DNA of 64,000 bases from Papaver somniferum (Eukaryota > Streptophyta > Magnoliopsida > Ranunculales > Papaveraceae). The stretch is taken from the NCBI RefSeq assembly GCF_003573695.1, contig NC_039359.1, positions 134,069,939 through 134,133,938 of the forward strand, given 5' to 3'. The notes beneath the pieces are model-generated. The model searched no databases, was not told the origin of the DNA, and saw only the letters and a program-made list of their open reading frames with translations. A program made the position numbers and the translations under genes. Positions 45,028 through 55,899 of this stretch are shown here, one piece after another (within the stretch, counting starts at the first letter, position 1; each line of letters starts with the position of its first letter).

Positions 45028-45361
45028 ATATTTGGTTTGTTTCGAGATTCGTTCTACTCAACCAATAAAAAGGTGAATATTTCCCATCTTCTAAGTTTTT
45101 TCCTTTCTCTTCAGTTTTGATTTTTGTTTTACTTCTATTTCATCATAAAACTCAAAGAGAAGAAAGCGAATGATATGGGATAAGTTTTGGTCCAAAGAAC
45201 TTCATTTCAGGTCTCATCATCGGTTTCTATTTTAGTAGTGAGTGATTTGACAAAATTCCCAAAAAACCCAAGAAACTTTTGTGCTAATTTGGGTGCGAAA
45301 AGGACAACAAAGACTTGTTTCAAACGGTGGTAATAGGAGGAGGGATGAAGAACTTAAAATG
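45028..45361 (+). pseudogene. Partial duplicate of the Pth2 gene (exons 1-2)
   Basis: The sequence parallels 50572-50919 including intron 1. Exon 1 reads ATATTTGGTTTGTTTCGAGA (start ATG now ATA) up to AAAAAG/GTGAAT. Exon 2 has CTTCATTTCAGGTCTCATCA, then TTTGACAAAATTCCCAAAAA, and ends GAACTTAAAATG/GTATAT at the same donor. Stops interrupt exon 2 (GTGAGTGATTTG). Because an intron is retained, this is a DNA-level duplication, not a retrocopy. Exons 3-8 are not found downstream. Confidence 0.85.
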
Positions 45362-46750
45362 GTATATAAGCTTTACATGGATTTGTTTATTATACATTAT
45401 AATTTATTTTATTTGATTATAAATTAGGAATTAAAAAAAAAGAAAGATTAACTTAAAGAATCAGCCGAAATTAATAAAAGAGAAGTAGATCCATCTAATA
45501 AGGAGTTAGATAAGCCAAACATGTTAATCTTATATTTATCTACTTGAAGTTTGAGTTTAATACAGAGAGGGAGGTTAACATCTCAGTCAAGGTTAGAAAC
45601 ATAATGTTTTACCGTTATGAAAATGACAACTAAGATAGTGAAATATTAACATATCAAGATCAAATAAGCTAAAAATATATTAATTAAAAGTAACAAAATA
45701 TGGAACGTAAGAAGAAATTTATATTTTTTGTCGTCTTAATATCACCAGCTACGCGTAGTTGGTATCAGCGTATAATTCGAAAAATCTCCATCAAATTACT
45801 TCTAACTAGCAATCGACTCAATACGCAAACAATTATAGAAAGTCAATGGAAACTTATTTCTCTTATTAATTTCACAGCACCAAGCACAAATGACCCATGA
45901 GGAGGATATACAGGTTCTGCGGGCCAGATATATTTGTATGTATACATATAGTTAAACTCTTGTCTAAATAACACTAATTTGATCTGACCTTATCTTTACT
46001 TAGTCAAGAGGTGGTTTGTCAATCTAGAACCTCCATTTATAATATAATTAATAATAACACCTATGAATAATAACACCAAGCCTATGGAAAAGAGAACTAC
46101 CTACTTTATTGTTGACATCATGACTTGTTAGGCAGTTCTTCAATCTCTTTATATATATATATATATATAATAGTCCGATTTAACCACTCTTTTTTGGTGA
46201 TATATCCATAGTGAAATTTTAAATGCCCGATTCACTTAGTGAGACCCAATAGACATTTATTCTCTTTAAAGCCATCATTTTCTAAGCTTGGTCAAGCAAC
46301 ACATGTGGATGATGATTATCCCGGCTAGCTACATCGAACTTTTATAATCTCCGAAAAATATTAAGGTTTGAAGCATTTTTAGATTTTTCATTGAGTTCGA
46401 CATCAGCAAAGAATTGAAAACATTTAAAAGAATTCTACAAAATTGGATGATTCAGAAACGTTTTGGGGAAATATAAGAAGGCCTTCACAAACCAATCAGA
46501 AAGTCTTTTCCAATCACTCAATGATATATGACCAGTAGACGGACTACAAAAAGAAAACAAAAAGTGGGAAAACATGTGAATATATGATACAATATTTTCT
46601 CAGTGAATCATACACAAATCCCAATAATCGCATACTTATTCTGATGAAAAAGTACTGATTCTTTCCAAGTTAGAATCATCACAACTGAAAATTTAGACCA
46701 TGTAATAATCTTTAACTTGCCGACACACCGACGGGTACTTTTACAGAACA
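45362..46750. other. Intergenic, no gene seen
   Basis: AT-rich. A short (AT)n run lies at about 46151-46170. A 66-codon frame at 45700-45900 has no recognisable features. Confidence 0.5.
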
Positions 46751-47327
46751 TATGAATAAAGCCATATTAGAAAAATGTATATGTATTAATTTGACGTGAG
46801 TTTAATACACATCCTAAATTAGCAAATACTTAACGTCGAAATATTCTTATGCCCTTGACAGGGACACGAGAAAACCCTAAGTGTTGAACAATCATATGAT
46901 AAAGAACTCATCCGGATTGAAACTTCTAAAGTTGAATGAACACAATTTTACCATATGAATAAAGCTAAATCAGAAACCATGTATGTATTGATCTTGTATG
47001 AGCTTAATCCACAACCTAAATTAGAAAATATGTAACGTCAACAGATTCTTATGCCCGTGCCAGGGCCAGGAGGATACACTAAGTGTTGAACAATCAGATG
47101 ATAAATTAATCACCCTGTTCTAAACTTCTAAAGTTGAATAAACAAAGCTTTCATTACCACATGAATAAAGGTTAATTAGAAAATCTTATATGTCGTCTGG
47201 CATGAACTTAACCTATCCAAAATCGAAAAATTATGTTGCCCTTTCCAAGGACATGAGGAAACTCTAAGTGTTGAATAATCAAATTATAAATAAATCACCC
47301 ATTTCTAAATTTATAAAGTTGTTGAAC
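46751..47327. repeat. Three-copy ~205-bp tandem repeat
   Basis: Copies start at about 46751, 46952 and 47160 with CATATGAATAAAGC or CATGAATAAAGG. Each contains CTAAATTAG-like, ATGCCC..GGG..AGGA and AAGTGTTGAACAATCA phrases and ends TCTAAAGTTGAAT. Divergence between copies is moderate, the third being most diverged and shortened. No coding frame. Confidence 0.75.
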
Positions 47328-47679
47328 ATGTAAAAGTATTAGATTTTAAAAGATTAGAATGTTTAGAGTTTGATGTATTTTATATTTAAGGATCAACATC
47401 ATCCCCTAAATGGCAGTTGTCGTCCTAGCAAACAATGATAAGTTAAGGCACATATTATGTTAATACAAAATAACAAAAGCAACAAAGAAACTTGTTAACA
47501 TGTCAAATGCATATTACATGTGGTTGTTGAAAAAAAAGTATATAAACAAATTCCAATATATAAAGGCTAAGATTTGGTCACATTCCATATGCGAATGAAA
47601 AAGTAACAAGTATCTTATCAAATATTTCTAACTTTACGTAGTAGATATTTCATTTCTTCTCATAATTTTACATTTGAAA
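47328..47679. other. Intergenic, no gene seen
   Basis: AT-rich spacer between the tandem repeat and the LTR-like start; nothing recognised. Confidence 0.5.
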
Positions 47680-47987
47680 TGTTAGAGCATTGCTTGGTTG
47701 AATCCACCAAGCGTTGGTATGTCAAGGTTGGTTGTCATATTTTAGTATCACAACTCATAAGTCGCTTGATTAGATTAGTAGAGTCAACATCGCTAGGTTA
47801 GGATAGGAAGTATAAAAATGTTGAGACATACAAGTATTACTCTGAAGACCTGAAGATTCTGAAGAGATGTCGACATCGACGATAACATCATCATTTCGCT
47901 TGAGGTTAGTAATACATGACTTGACTTGTTTCCATTTCTATATCGTAGGCTTTAAGTCGTTTTTGATTGAAAACATAACATGCGAAG

Positions 47988-48058
<71 letters not shown>
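47988..48058. repeat. (TA)n microsatellite, about 70 bp
   Basis: Uninterrupted TA dinucleotides from GAAGTTATATA to TATATAGT. Such runs vary in length between individuals and in assemblies. Confidence 0.97.
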
Positions 48059-48061
<3 letters not shown>

Positions 48062-48376
48062 TAATAGACTTGATCATCATATTTTGGTCAAAATGTTAAG
48101 AAACAATATATTATATCAATAATGATAAGTGATTTATATTTGTACATTGATTTACGAAGTATAATGCTTATATTTTAAACTTTGTAATTGTGACGTCGAC
48201 TTAATCTTTGTAACTCGTTACTAGATTATGTAATGAACATAGGTCGATTTCATACCTAGAAAGCTATGTTTAATTACATGAGATTAAGGAAGTAAACATA
48301 GGAACTTGTTTCGTAATCAAAAGGAAATCAAGATGATTGATGGTCCGATTTTCATTGAAGATCTTAAGGTTTGAGC

Positions 48377-48513
48377 GATCCTAACCTATATAGGGAATCA
48401 AGGTAGAACCGATCCTATCTTATGTTGGGAGTCAAGGTAGAACTGATCCCTACCTATATTGGGAGTCAAGGTAGAAACAATCCTAACTTGTTTTAAGAGT
48501 CATGGTAGAACCG
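48377..48513. repeat. 34-bp tandem repeat, four copies
   Basis: Units start at about 48377, 48411, 48445 and 48479 and follow the pattern GATCCTAACCTATATTGGGA followed by GTCAAGGTAGAACC. The fourth is the most diverged. It lies inside the probable LTR remnant. Confidence 0.85.
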
Positions 48514-48950
48514 GTCCCAATAGGCAAAATCGATTTCTTCAAGTCACGTACACTTTAGGGTCTGTATGATTTGAAAATTGGGTTTGCAAAATAGAAAAGT
48601 TCAAGACGTCGACATAATGAGTAATTTGAACATGTGCTGGAATCTTATATCTTAATTTTTCAAAGATATTCCTTGATACTCAATGGGAGATCTCAAAGTC
48701 TGAAAGTGATCGCCTCCTGAAACCTTGCCGGTCAACTTATTTTAAAATAAGTTCAATAATTCAAGAGAGTCTAATGATGGAAATACCGTGAGATATACCC
48801 ATATAGTCTATCGTAGCTTATACCCAAAGAATTTAAACCATCCACGTTTCTGATATCTGCAGGGATCTCACACGAGAAATGATTATGTGATAGCTTAAAC
48901 ATATAAAGACCTTTTAATAAACTTATTTCTTGTGGAGTGTTTCATTAAGA

Positions 48951-50229
48951 TTACTGCATGATAGATCCATTGATGAGGTATAACTGAAAAAACATCAAAA
49001 TTTCGATGGCATTCCCTCTGATTACAATCTCCATTATTACAGACCCCTCAAATGCATAATTGGCAATCGTAAATGTATCATTAAGTCTACTTGTTAACTT
49101 CTTTAGTCTTCCTATTCTGGTAGGAATTAGACCGGTGAGCTTGTTATGTGATAAGTCCAAAATATGGAGTTGGTGCAACTGGCTAATGTCCTTGGGGATT
49201 GACTCATTGAACTTGTTGGACATTAAAGAAAAGATTTGAAGGTGATGTAATGAACAAAAATCGATGGGTATATTTCCTCCAAACTTGTTAATCTCTAAGT
49301 CAAGAACTTTTAAGTACTGAAGCTTACTTGTGGATTTATGAGAGATACCACTGAGATTGTTGTCATATAATAAAAGCTATCTCAATCCTATAACTTATTG
49401 GTGTCAAGATTTAGATATGTAAGATTGTTACAATACCAAATACTAGTAGGTATAATCCTAGAAAGTAAGTTATTGTCCAAAGGTAATAATACCAAGTGGA
49501 TCATGTTGCTTAGTTTTACCTGTAACAACCCAATTAAGTGATTGATAAAAAGACTTAATTCTCTTAAATTGCTCAAATTACCCACTGATATAGGGATTGG
49601 ACCAGTGAGTTTATTACAAGAATATCTAAGGTAACTAAAGACCTCAGCTTTCCAGTATCTCGAGGGATGACACCAATAAGTTTATTTTTATAAATTGTCA
49701 AACTGGCCAAAGTGCATATGGAAGTAGACATAGGACCAAAGAAATTATTTGAGGACAAAACCAAGAATTCAAGAGAGCGTAAACTGCTTACATCTTTAGG
49801 AATGATGCCAGAAAGTTGGTTATGATGTAGGTAAAGAGTGCCGAGGATTGTCAAATTGGGTAAAAAAATAGGGACTGACCGATTATTATTTTGCGTAGAT
49901 AAGATAAAGACTTTACATAGAGATATGGTGCCGAAAAGGTTATTTTCATATAAATATAAAATGATTGAGTTGGTTAAACTGCATATTGAAATATCATTCG
50001 CGAACAAATCAAATGTTAAATGGGAGCATAGTCTTCTTGTATTTTGAGGAACGCTGCCAGAAAGCTGGTCTTCATATGGTGTAAGAAATTGCAGGCTACT
50101 CAAATGGGTTAAAGAAGTAGGGATCGCACCAGAAATAAGATGGTAAGAGACCTTAGTTTTCCAATACTTAAGGTATGGTGCCAGAAAGTTGGTTATCATA
50201 TATGTAAGACTCTTCAGTGGCATGTGCAA
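48951..50229 (-). pseudogene. Leucine-rich repeat receptor-like pseudogene
   Basis: Minus-strand fragments carry LxxLxxLxLxxNxLxGxIP repeats: ISGAIPTSLTHLSSLQFL, LGTLYLHHNQLSGIIPKDVS, LRSLEFLVLSSNNFFGPM, LTYLNLDTNKL, LHILDLSHNKLTGLIP. They resemble plant extracellular LRR receptor kinases/proteins. The repeats are spread over three or more frames (50229-49573, 49585-49388, 49223-48951) with stops between, and no signal peptide, membrane segment or kinase is present. It ends about 340 bp before the divergent Pth2 start. Confidence 0.88.
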
Positions 50230-50571
50230 ATTTACAACGCCAATAAAATGACTTCAGATAAAAGGTTATTTTCTCAAGCCAAAAAATTATTTTTTTCTCA
50301 TAAATGTTACTTCTTGATTTCTAGAAGTCAAAAACCAAACAGTCAATCTGGATTTAGAATTTTTAAAACGCCTTTTAGAAGTAAAAAAAAGATGCTGATA
50401 CCGGAAGCAAGATATGTTTGCTTCATAATAAATTTTACTTCCAAAAGTCGTTCTGAATTAACATTGCCAAAATGACTTTTCCGTATTCTCCTTTAAGCTA
50501 TCTCACTGCTCTTATCACTCTTATCCTGTTTGCTCATTTTTTTTTTGTTGCTCGTTACAATAGAGAATATT
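50230..50571. other. Pth2 upstream region
   Basis: AT-rich spacer between the LRR pseudogene and the Pth2 start. A phrase related to AGAAGTCAAAAACCAAAC suggests a small transposon remnant at 50290-50450. CACTGCTCTTATCACTCTTA near 50505 may be part of the 5' leader. Confidence 0.4.
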
Positions 50572-53500
50572 ATGTTTGGTTTATTCCGAAATTCTTCTGA
50601 CCATTCCAGAAAGGTGAATATCTTCCTTCTCCAATTACTTCCTTCTCTTCAATTTCTAAACTTGGGGTTTTGATTTTTGTTTGTTTTTGTGCAGAGAACT
50701 CAGAGAGGAGAAGAAAGAGGAGAATGGTGTGGGATAAGTTTTAATCCAGAGAACTTCATTCCAGGTCTCATCATTGGTTTCGTCTTTGGGTTATTGATTG
50801 ATTTGACAAAACTCCCCAGAAACCCAAGAAAAATTTGTGCTGCTTTGGGGAAAAAGAGAGGGCAACAAAGACTTGACTCAAATGGTGGTAGTAATGGTAG
50901 TGATGAAGAACTTAAAATGGTATGTCTGCTTGTACATTGGGTTCACTTATTATGGATTTCTGATTATGGCTTAGTTTAGATTCATCAAACAAAAACTGGG
51001 TCTCTATTTAGATTGTGATAATTTGATTAAGAGATGCCTATTAGAAAGAAAAAAACATGAAAAACCTAAAAAAAAATTGTGAAGTAGAGTTTAGAGATTG
51101 TAGAACTTGTGTACATTGTGGATTGGTTGAATGAAGTATTTCTACAATGTCTCGGGGCCTCGTTAAAGAGGTTTGGAACTTTGGATTGAATGGTAGTTTT
51201 CACTTTTTAAATTTGATTTTGACAGTGATATATAGGATGAATGCTTTAGCCTTTAGGCCTGATATTTGGGTGAAGCAGGATGATCAAAAGTTACAAACAG
51301 CGAAAATTGATGCTGTATTAGAAGTATATGTATGAGAGGTATTGATTCGAATTTGAAGGTTGTCTAATTATGTGGAAATTGTGGAGTGCAGGTTTTGGTT
51401 GTTAGACAAGACCTTAGAATGGGACCTGGAAAGATTGCATCCCAATGTGCTCGTAAGATAGTTTACTTGTGTATCCTATTTCGGCAGACTATTTGTTATG
51501 TTTCCTTCATAAGTTTGTCTACATGTCATTTGATTTATTTGTTGTCTTCATAAATGGCAGACGCTGCTACTGGCATGTATGCAGAACTGATGCAAAGGTA
51601 TTTCATGCAACCTCTCTAAGTAAAATTCAGTTTAGCTAGTTCTACTTTTTCCTTAAAAGTTTCTCTTTCTCACCCTTGTTTCTTCCCATTCTTATGTGCG
51701 TTTATATTTTCAACCCATGGGTATTGACTCTAACTCAAAGAATGAGGTAGATTAGATTCAGTGGTAAATATCCCCATTCTGAAAAATGAATATACAAACA
51801 TGAACATTTATAGCTGAAATGCAGTCCAGAGAATGAGGTAATTTTCTATGTCGTACAAGGCGCACCACGTTGGCACCAAAATAGGAGTTTTGTTGCCTAG
51901 GTCACCTTGCCCAGCGAAGGCGCCGCCTTTATCTAGGGCTCTTTGTGACGTCCTAATTAACCAACCTAAACCCTAAATATAGCCTTATGCCTTCAATTTC
52001 ATCTTGAGCTCACTTCTTTGACTGAGATTAAAGCCACACTGATTTGTCTTTTGAGTAGTATAACATCTAAATTAGGATTCTAGTTGGAAAACAATGTATG
52101 GCTAACGCCACGGCTCTATACGCCTCGTCCCAAACAACATAGGTAAATTTGATAAAACAGATGCCCTCTGGATGTTAAAATCTTTGCTCTTACTGCTTTA
52201 CTTGTCAGAGAGTTGGCTTGTTCCTCATGAGTCATGAAGGATTTTGGGATGAGCATTCGTATTTTAATCATTATGTATCATTGCCAAATGAATGTAAGTT
52301 GTTTCTTATTTAGTTGTTTATAATATTCTAAAACCTTTTTTGCGGGCAAGATATGTATAGTACTTCGTATTCATGGGTGTAATGAATGTTACAAGGTTAC
52401 AAGTTTCAGTGACACTCTTCAATCTGTATTTATTCTAGCCAGCGATATCTTTTAAGGCAGTGGGAGCAATGTGGCCAACCCAAAATAGTTGTCTCGTGCA
52501 AGAATCAATTAGATATGTAAGTAGTGGATTTTAGTTAAAGTACCTTATATCATAAGTCTTTTGAAACTATTATTGTAAGTCTTTCGAGATGAGCATTATT
52601 TTTTTTGTAAATATTTTTGCTAATAATTGGTGTTCACTTTTGACTATTTCCGAGCAGGAATAGGCTGAAAAACACAGCAGAAAGCATAGGCCTTCCCACT
52701 TTTATTGTTGCGGACGCAGGACGTACAGAGGTACACTTTCATCTCCTTCAATTTTTTTAGCAGTTTGATCAGAGAGTTCTATTGGGTTCTCAATGTCACA
52801 TGGGATACTGTAGATTAGACACAACAAGATGCAAAAGCAGCCCTCATATTTTCTGAAATCTATTTGGGATTTTGTCTACCAATCAAACAGTCAAATAAAA
52901 CCGTGACATCCTTTCCTCGTCATGTGCATGTATAAGAGATATGCCATCGGAAAAAAATGGGGGTTCTGACTAATAATTAGAGAAGGAAAGGAAACCAAAA
53001 TAGATGAAAAAAATATTCAGTGTGTGTAAGCCTTCATAGGGTCCTTCTGTATGTCCAGTGGTGCCAAAATACTTATTAGAAAGATATGCCGCTTATTGGC
53101 ATATCCTCTGTGTGTAAGCCTTCATAGAGTTAGCTCGAAATCCAAAGCCACGGGGCTGTTTCCGAATGGCTCTCTAGATTCAAACTTGAAAGATATGCCG
53201 CTTTCGTTTAAAGATCCTAATAAGCTTTCAGCAACAGGCCTCATTGAGTCCCTCTCAGTGATGGGATTGAGTTTTCCCTCTTCCATGAAAGACCGGCAAG
53301 AAATGTTTAAGAATCTTGCTGACAATCAGATGGAGCTTAACATAGTGGAAATATAATGCACATCTTTTCCCTCTTCTCTTGAGATAGCTGGGGGTTTGTG
53401 TTTTGTTTTTTGTTAGTATTCAGTGGTTTCAAAATTCGAGTCTTTGCTCTTGAGTTCCCCTGTTCTGCTCTTTTATTTTTGTTTGGTTATTTTTCGCTTT

Positions 53501-54325
53501 GAGTTTTATGCTCTTCTTTAGTTGTATACGCTTGCACACAGCTTGTGTGTTTTTTCAATATTATTATCTTTGCGAGGAAAAAAAAAGTGCTTATTGGATT
53601 GAAAATTTAAAACTAATCTGCTAGTTGATGTTTCATAGGCCTGGCATTAGGAGCAAAGATCTATCTTTTAATTGGTGCTTGGTCTTGATAATCTAGAATG
53701 TTGTTAGTTAATTAACCACCTTCCAAAAAAAAAGTTTGCTGGGTGGTGTTACTACTTACTATAAACCCTTCAGTGTACAGACAGAAACATCATGCCAAAA
53801 ATTGAACCCTTCAAGTTGAACGGAACACAAGCATGTTGTCCCCATGATGCTAGCAAGATTCATGCCTTGCATCAATTTTAAATATGCGACAAGCAGTGAA
53901 ACTCGCTCACACTTATGATGCTTTTTGTTCAATTCCAACTTATTACACGAAAAGAGAAGTTTCTGGATAGTATTAATCAGATTGTTCCGGAACTCGAGAT
54001 TCAAGTTGCTTCTAATGGAAATCATGGTTTGGGAACTTAATATTTTTGTATATGTTGTCTCCGCAGGTGGTGGCTGGGTCAAAAACAGTTCTTGCCATTG
54101 GGCCTGGTAAGACCCATTCCAGCTCTATCTCGCTTCACTTTGAATGTAACATCAAAAGAACTTGATTAATTTACTCCGGCAGAGATGCATTTCATTTATA
54201 CTTATGTCATTACCTGCAATGTATTTCCGTATTTAGTTTCCGAGAACCTTGTGACTGAGCTGATGTTTTACACAGGTAGAAAAGCTTCTGTGGATTCGGT
54301 TACTGGGAAGTTGCGCTTGCTTTGA
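50572..54325 (+). CDS. Peptidyl-tRNA hydrolase 2 (Pth2), eight exons
   Basis: Pth2 frees tRNA from peptidyl-tRNA dropped by ribosomes. Exons: 50572-50613, 50695-50919, 51392-51452, 51561-51597, 52439-52516, 52658-52730, 54067-54106, 54276-54325; all GT-AG, 606 bp, 201 residues. The start exon (MFGLFRNSSDHSRK) is needed because exon 2 has no in-frame ATG. Exon 2 encodes a membrane segment (NFIPGLIIGFVFGLLIDL), as in other plant and mitochondrial Pth2. The enzyme domain begins LKMVLVVRQDLRMGPGKIAS, then QCAHAATGMYAELM, RQWEQCGQPKIVVSCKNQ, GLPTFIVADAGRTEVVAGS, ending VDSVTGKLRLL. The family's conserved K, H, D and T are all present. Intron 6 holds an inserted retroposed fragment. A partial duplicate lies at 45028. 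Confidence 0.92.
53100..53588 (+). mobile_element. Retroposed mRNA-like fragment in Pth2 intron 6
   Basis: A 489-bp block ending in nine As (53578-53586) is flanked by the 9-mer GCTTATTGG (53091-53099 and 53589-53597), consistent with LINE-type retroposition. It carries a frame ending at 53356 with SLDSNLKDMPLSFKDPNKLS and MKDRQEMFKNLADNQMELN, followed by a 3'-UTR-like stretch. The source gene is not recognised. Two short phrases in it (TGTGTGTAAGCCTTCATAG and AGATATGCCGCTT) also occur just left of the insertion, so the site has a more complex history. Confidence 0.6.
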
Positions 54326-55262
54326 AGCAAATTAGCTAGAAATGAGGTCTATTCGACAGAATTCCTTTAAGGTCTGTTTCAGTTATTTCTTGATTCTTTC
54401 TAGTTTAGAACACTCTAGAAAATGCAATCAATGAAACCAGGCAGCTAGCTAAAAAGAAAACTCAGCGTACACCTTCATCCCCGCGTTGAATGTGTGGGAG
54501 GTCAATACCATTACATGTGGTCTGATCTCAAGTTATTCAGAATTTTACCAATTAAATGCTATTGGTATTTTGATCAATGAGTAATTTATTTATTGATCTC
54601 CTCCTGTTAATTTAGTTTATGTTGCTAAATAGTAATATCAGTAATTACCACTACAGTGAGTAGGTATTAGATGTACTACAGATACCTACCATACAGGCAT
54701 ACAGCTGTTTACGCGATTTCTTAACAACAAATCTTGCTCTAGAAATATCGCTAGAAATTGCAAGGCTAGAGACCAACACGAACAAGTGAGCTAGAGGGAA
54801 TCCTGTATAATGTCTGTTTAATCAAATTTTCTTAACTTCTGACGTTTTATAAAACTAGAATTTGTTTGTATTTATGGGGCCTCTGGATCAGCAACGTATT
54901 ATCACCAGTCTGAAATAGTTCCTTTTCATAAATAGGAATATCCTATACTTCTTGATGTAATATCTTGTTTCTATTGTCGACATTGTTCTTTTTTTCTTTT
55001 CTATCGTTAAATTGTCTATCGTCGACATTGCAATACGGGTCTTATTCACATTACATCTACGGTGGGATAAAACAAAATGCTTTTAATCATTGATTTTGAT
55101 CACTTGGATATTTGTTTGTTTGGATCTAAACATATTGTTCAAGATAATTGCTAATCTAATGTTAAAAGGTTATTTGTTGTTTCCCGACTCGTCTAATCTA
55201 ATTCATCTGAATTTGACTGGATGATGAACTCGCTAAATAGTAAATCCAGTACTCTAATATAA
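54326..55262. other. Pth2 3' flank, no further gene seen
   Basis: 3' untranslated and intergenic sequence. It includes a 45-bp phrase (54848-54892) that recurs at 57372-57416. No coding domain. Confidence 0.5.
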
Positions 55263-55899
55263 GAGTGTGTTTGTTTTTTGTAGACTCGGTGTCTGCATGT
55301 GACTCTAATCCGGTTCGAGTCAGATTTTTTGTTTTCTATTTTGAGTCAGATCTTACTCGCAATCTGACTCAGACCTAACCTCTTACTTGGAGCCATTTGA
55401 GTCAAGGTAAAATGCTTATGATTTATGGGAGCAAGCCACTGACTCAGAGCATGTTTGTTTTTTGCTGACTCGGGGTTTGGATCTGACTCGGCCCGAGTTA
55501 GATGTCAGACCGCTTGTTTTTCTTTTTGAGTCAAACGTACTCGCGATCTGAGTCAGACCTAATCCCTGATTCGAGTCCGTTTGAGTCAGGTAATAAAATA
55601 CCACTAACTCATGGAAACAAACCACTCACTCATATTTTTGAGTCAGATCTGACTCAAAAACAAACATATCGAGTCAGATCCACAAGAGTCAGGTGATTTC
55701 AGTCAGATCCAGGCGTGTTAGATCCAGACAAGTCAAGTGAGTCCGAAGAAAACAAACATGCTCACATATTTTTGAGTCAGATCTGACTCAAAAAACAAAC
55801 GTATTGAGTCAGATCCAGATGACTCAGGAGATATTAGTCAGATCCAGACGAATTAGATCTAGACGATTCAGATGAGTAAGGAAAAAACAAACAAGGTGT
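55263..55899. mobile_element. Nested foldback MITEs rich in GAGTCAGATC motifs
   Basis: The outer ends GAGTGTGTTTGTTTTTTG (55263) and, reversed, CACCTTGTTTGTTTTTTCC (to about 55899) face each other. Inside, a second pair GAGCATGTTTGTTTTTTG (55447) and GAGCATGTTTGTTTTCTTC (reversed, to 55763) forms a similar element. The whole block is full of GAGTCAGATC and its complement, with the palindrome GAGTCAGATCTGACTC near 55639 and 55776. This looks like one element inserted in a relative. No protein. Confidence 0.65.

Larger units (their letters stand above)
47680..48650 (+). mobile_element. Probable LTR remnant related to the nest-2 long LTR
   Basis: At 47680 the sequence begins TGTTAGAGCATTGCTTGGTT, closely like the minus-strand start TGTTAGAGCACTGCTCGGTC of the 2.5 kb LTRs. 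It is followed by a similar but diverged GTTGTCA region and a TATAAAAATG promoter-like box at about 47811. It contains the TA microsatellite and a 34-bp tandem repeat. No partner LTR or coding region was found, so the right end is uncertain; it may be a solo or truncated LTR of a sister family. Confidence 0.4.

Noticed and set aside
47988..48058. TA run as a replication origin or matrix-attachment site
   Set aside because: A plain dinucleotide microsatellite explains it; no other signal supports an origin.
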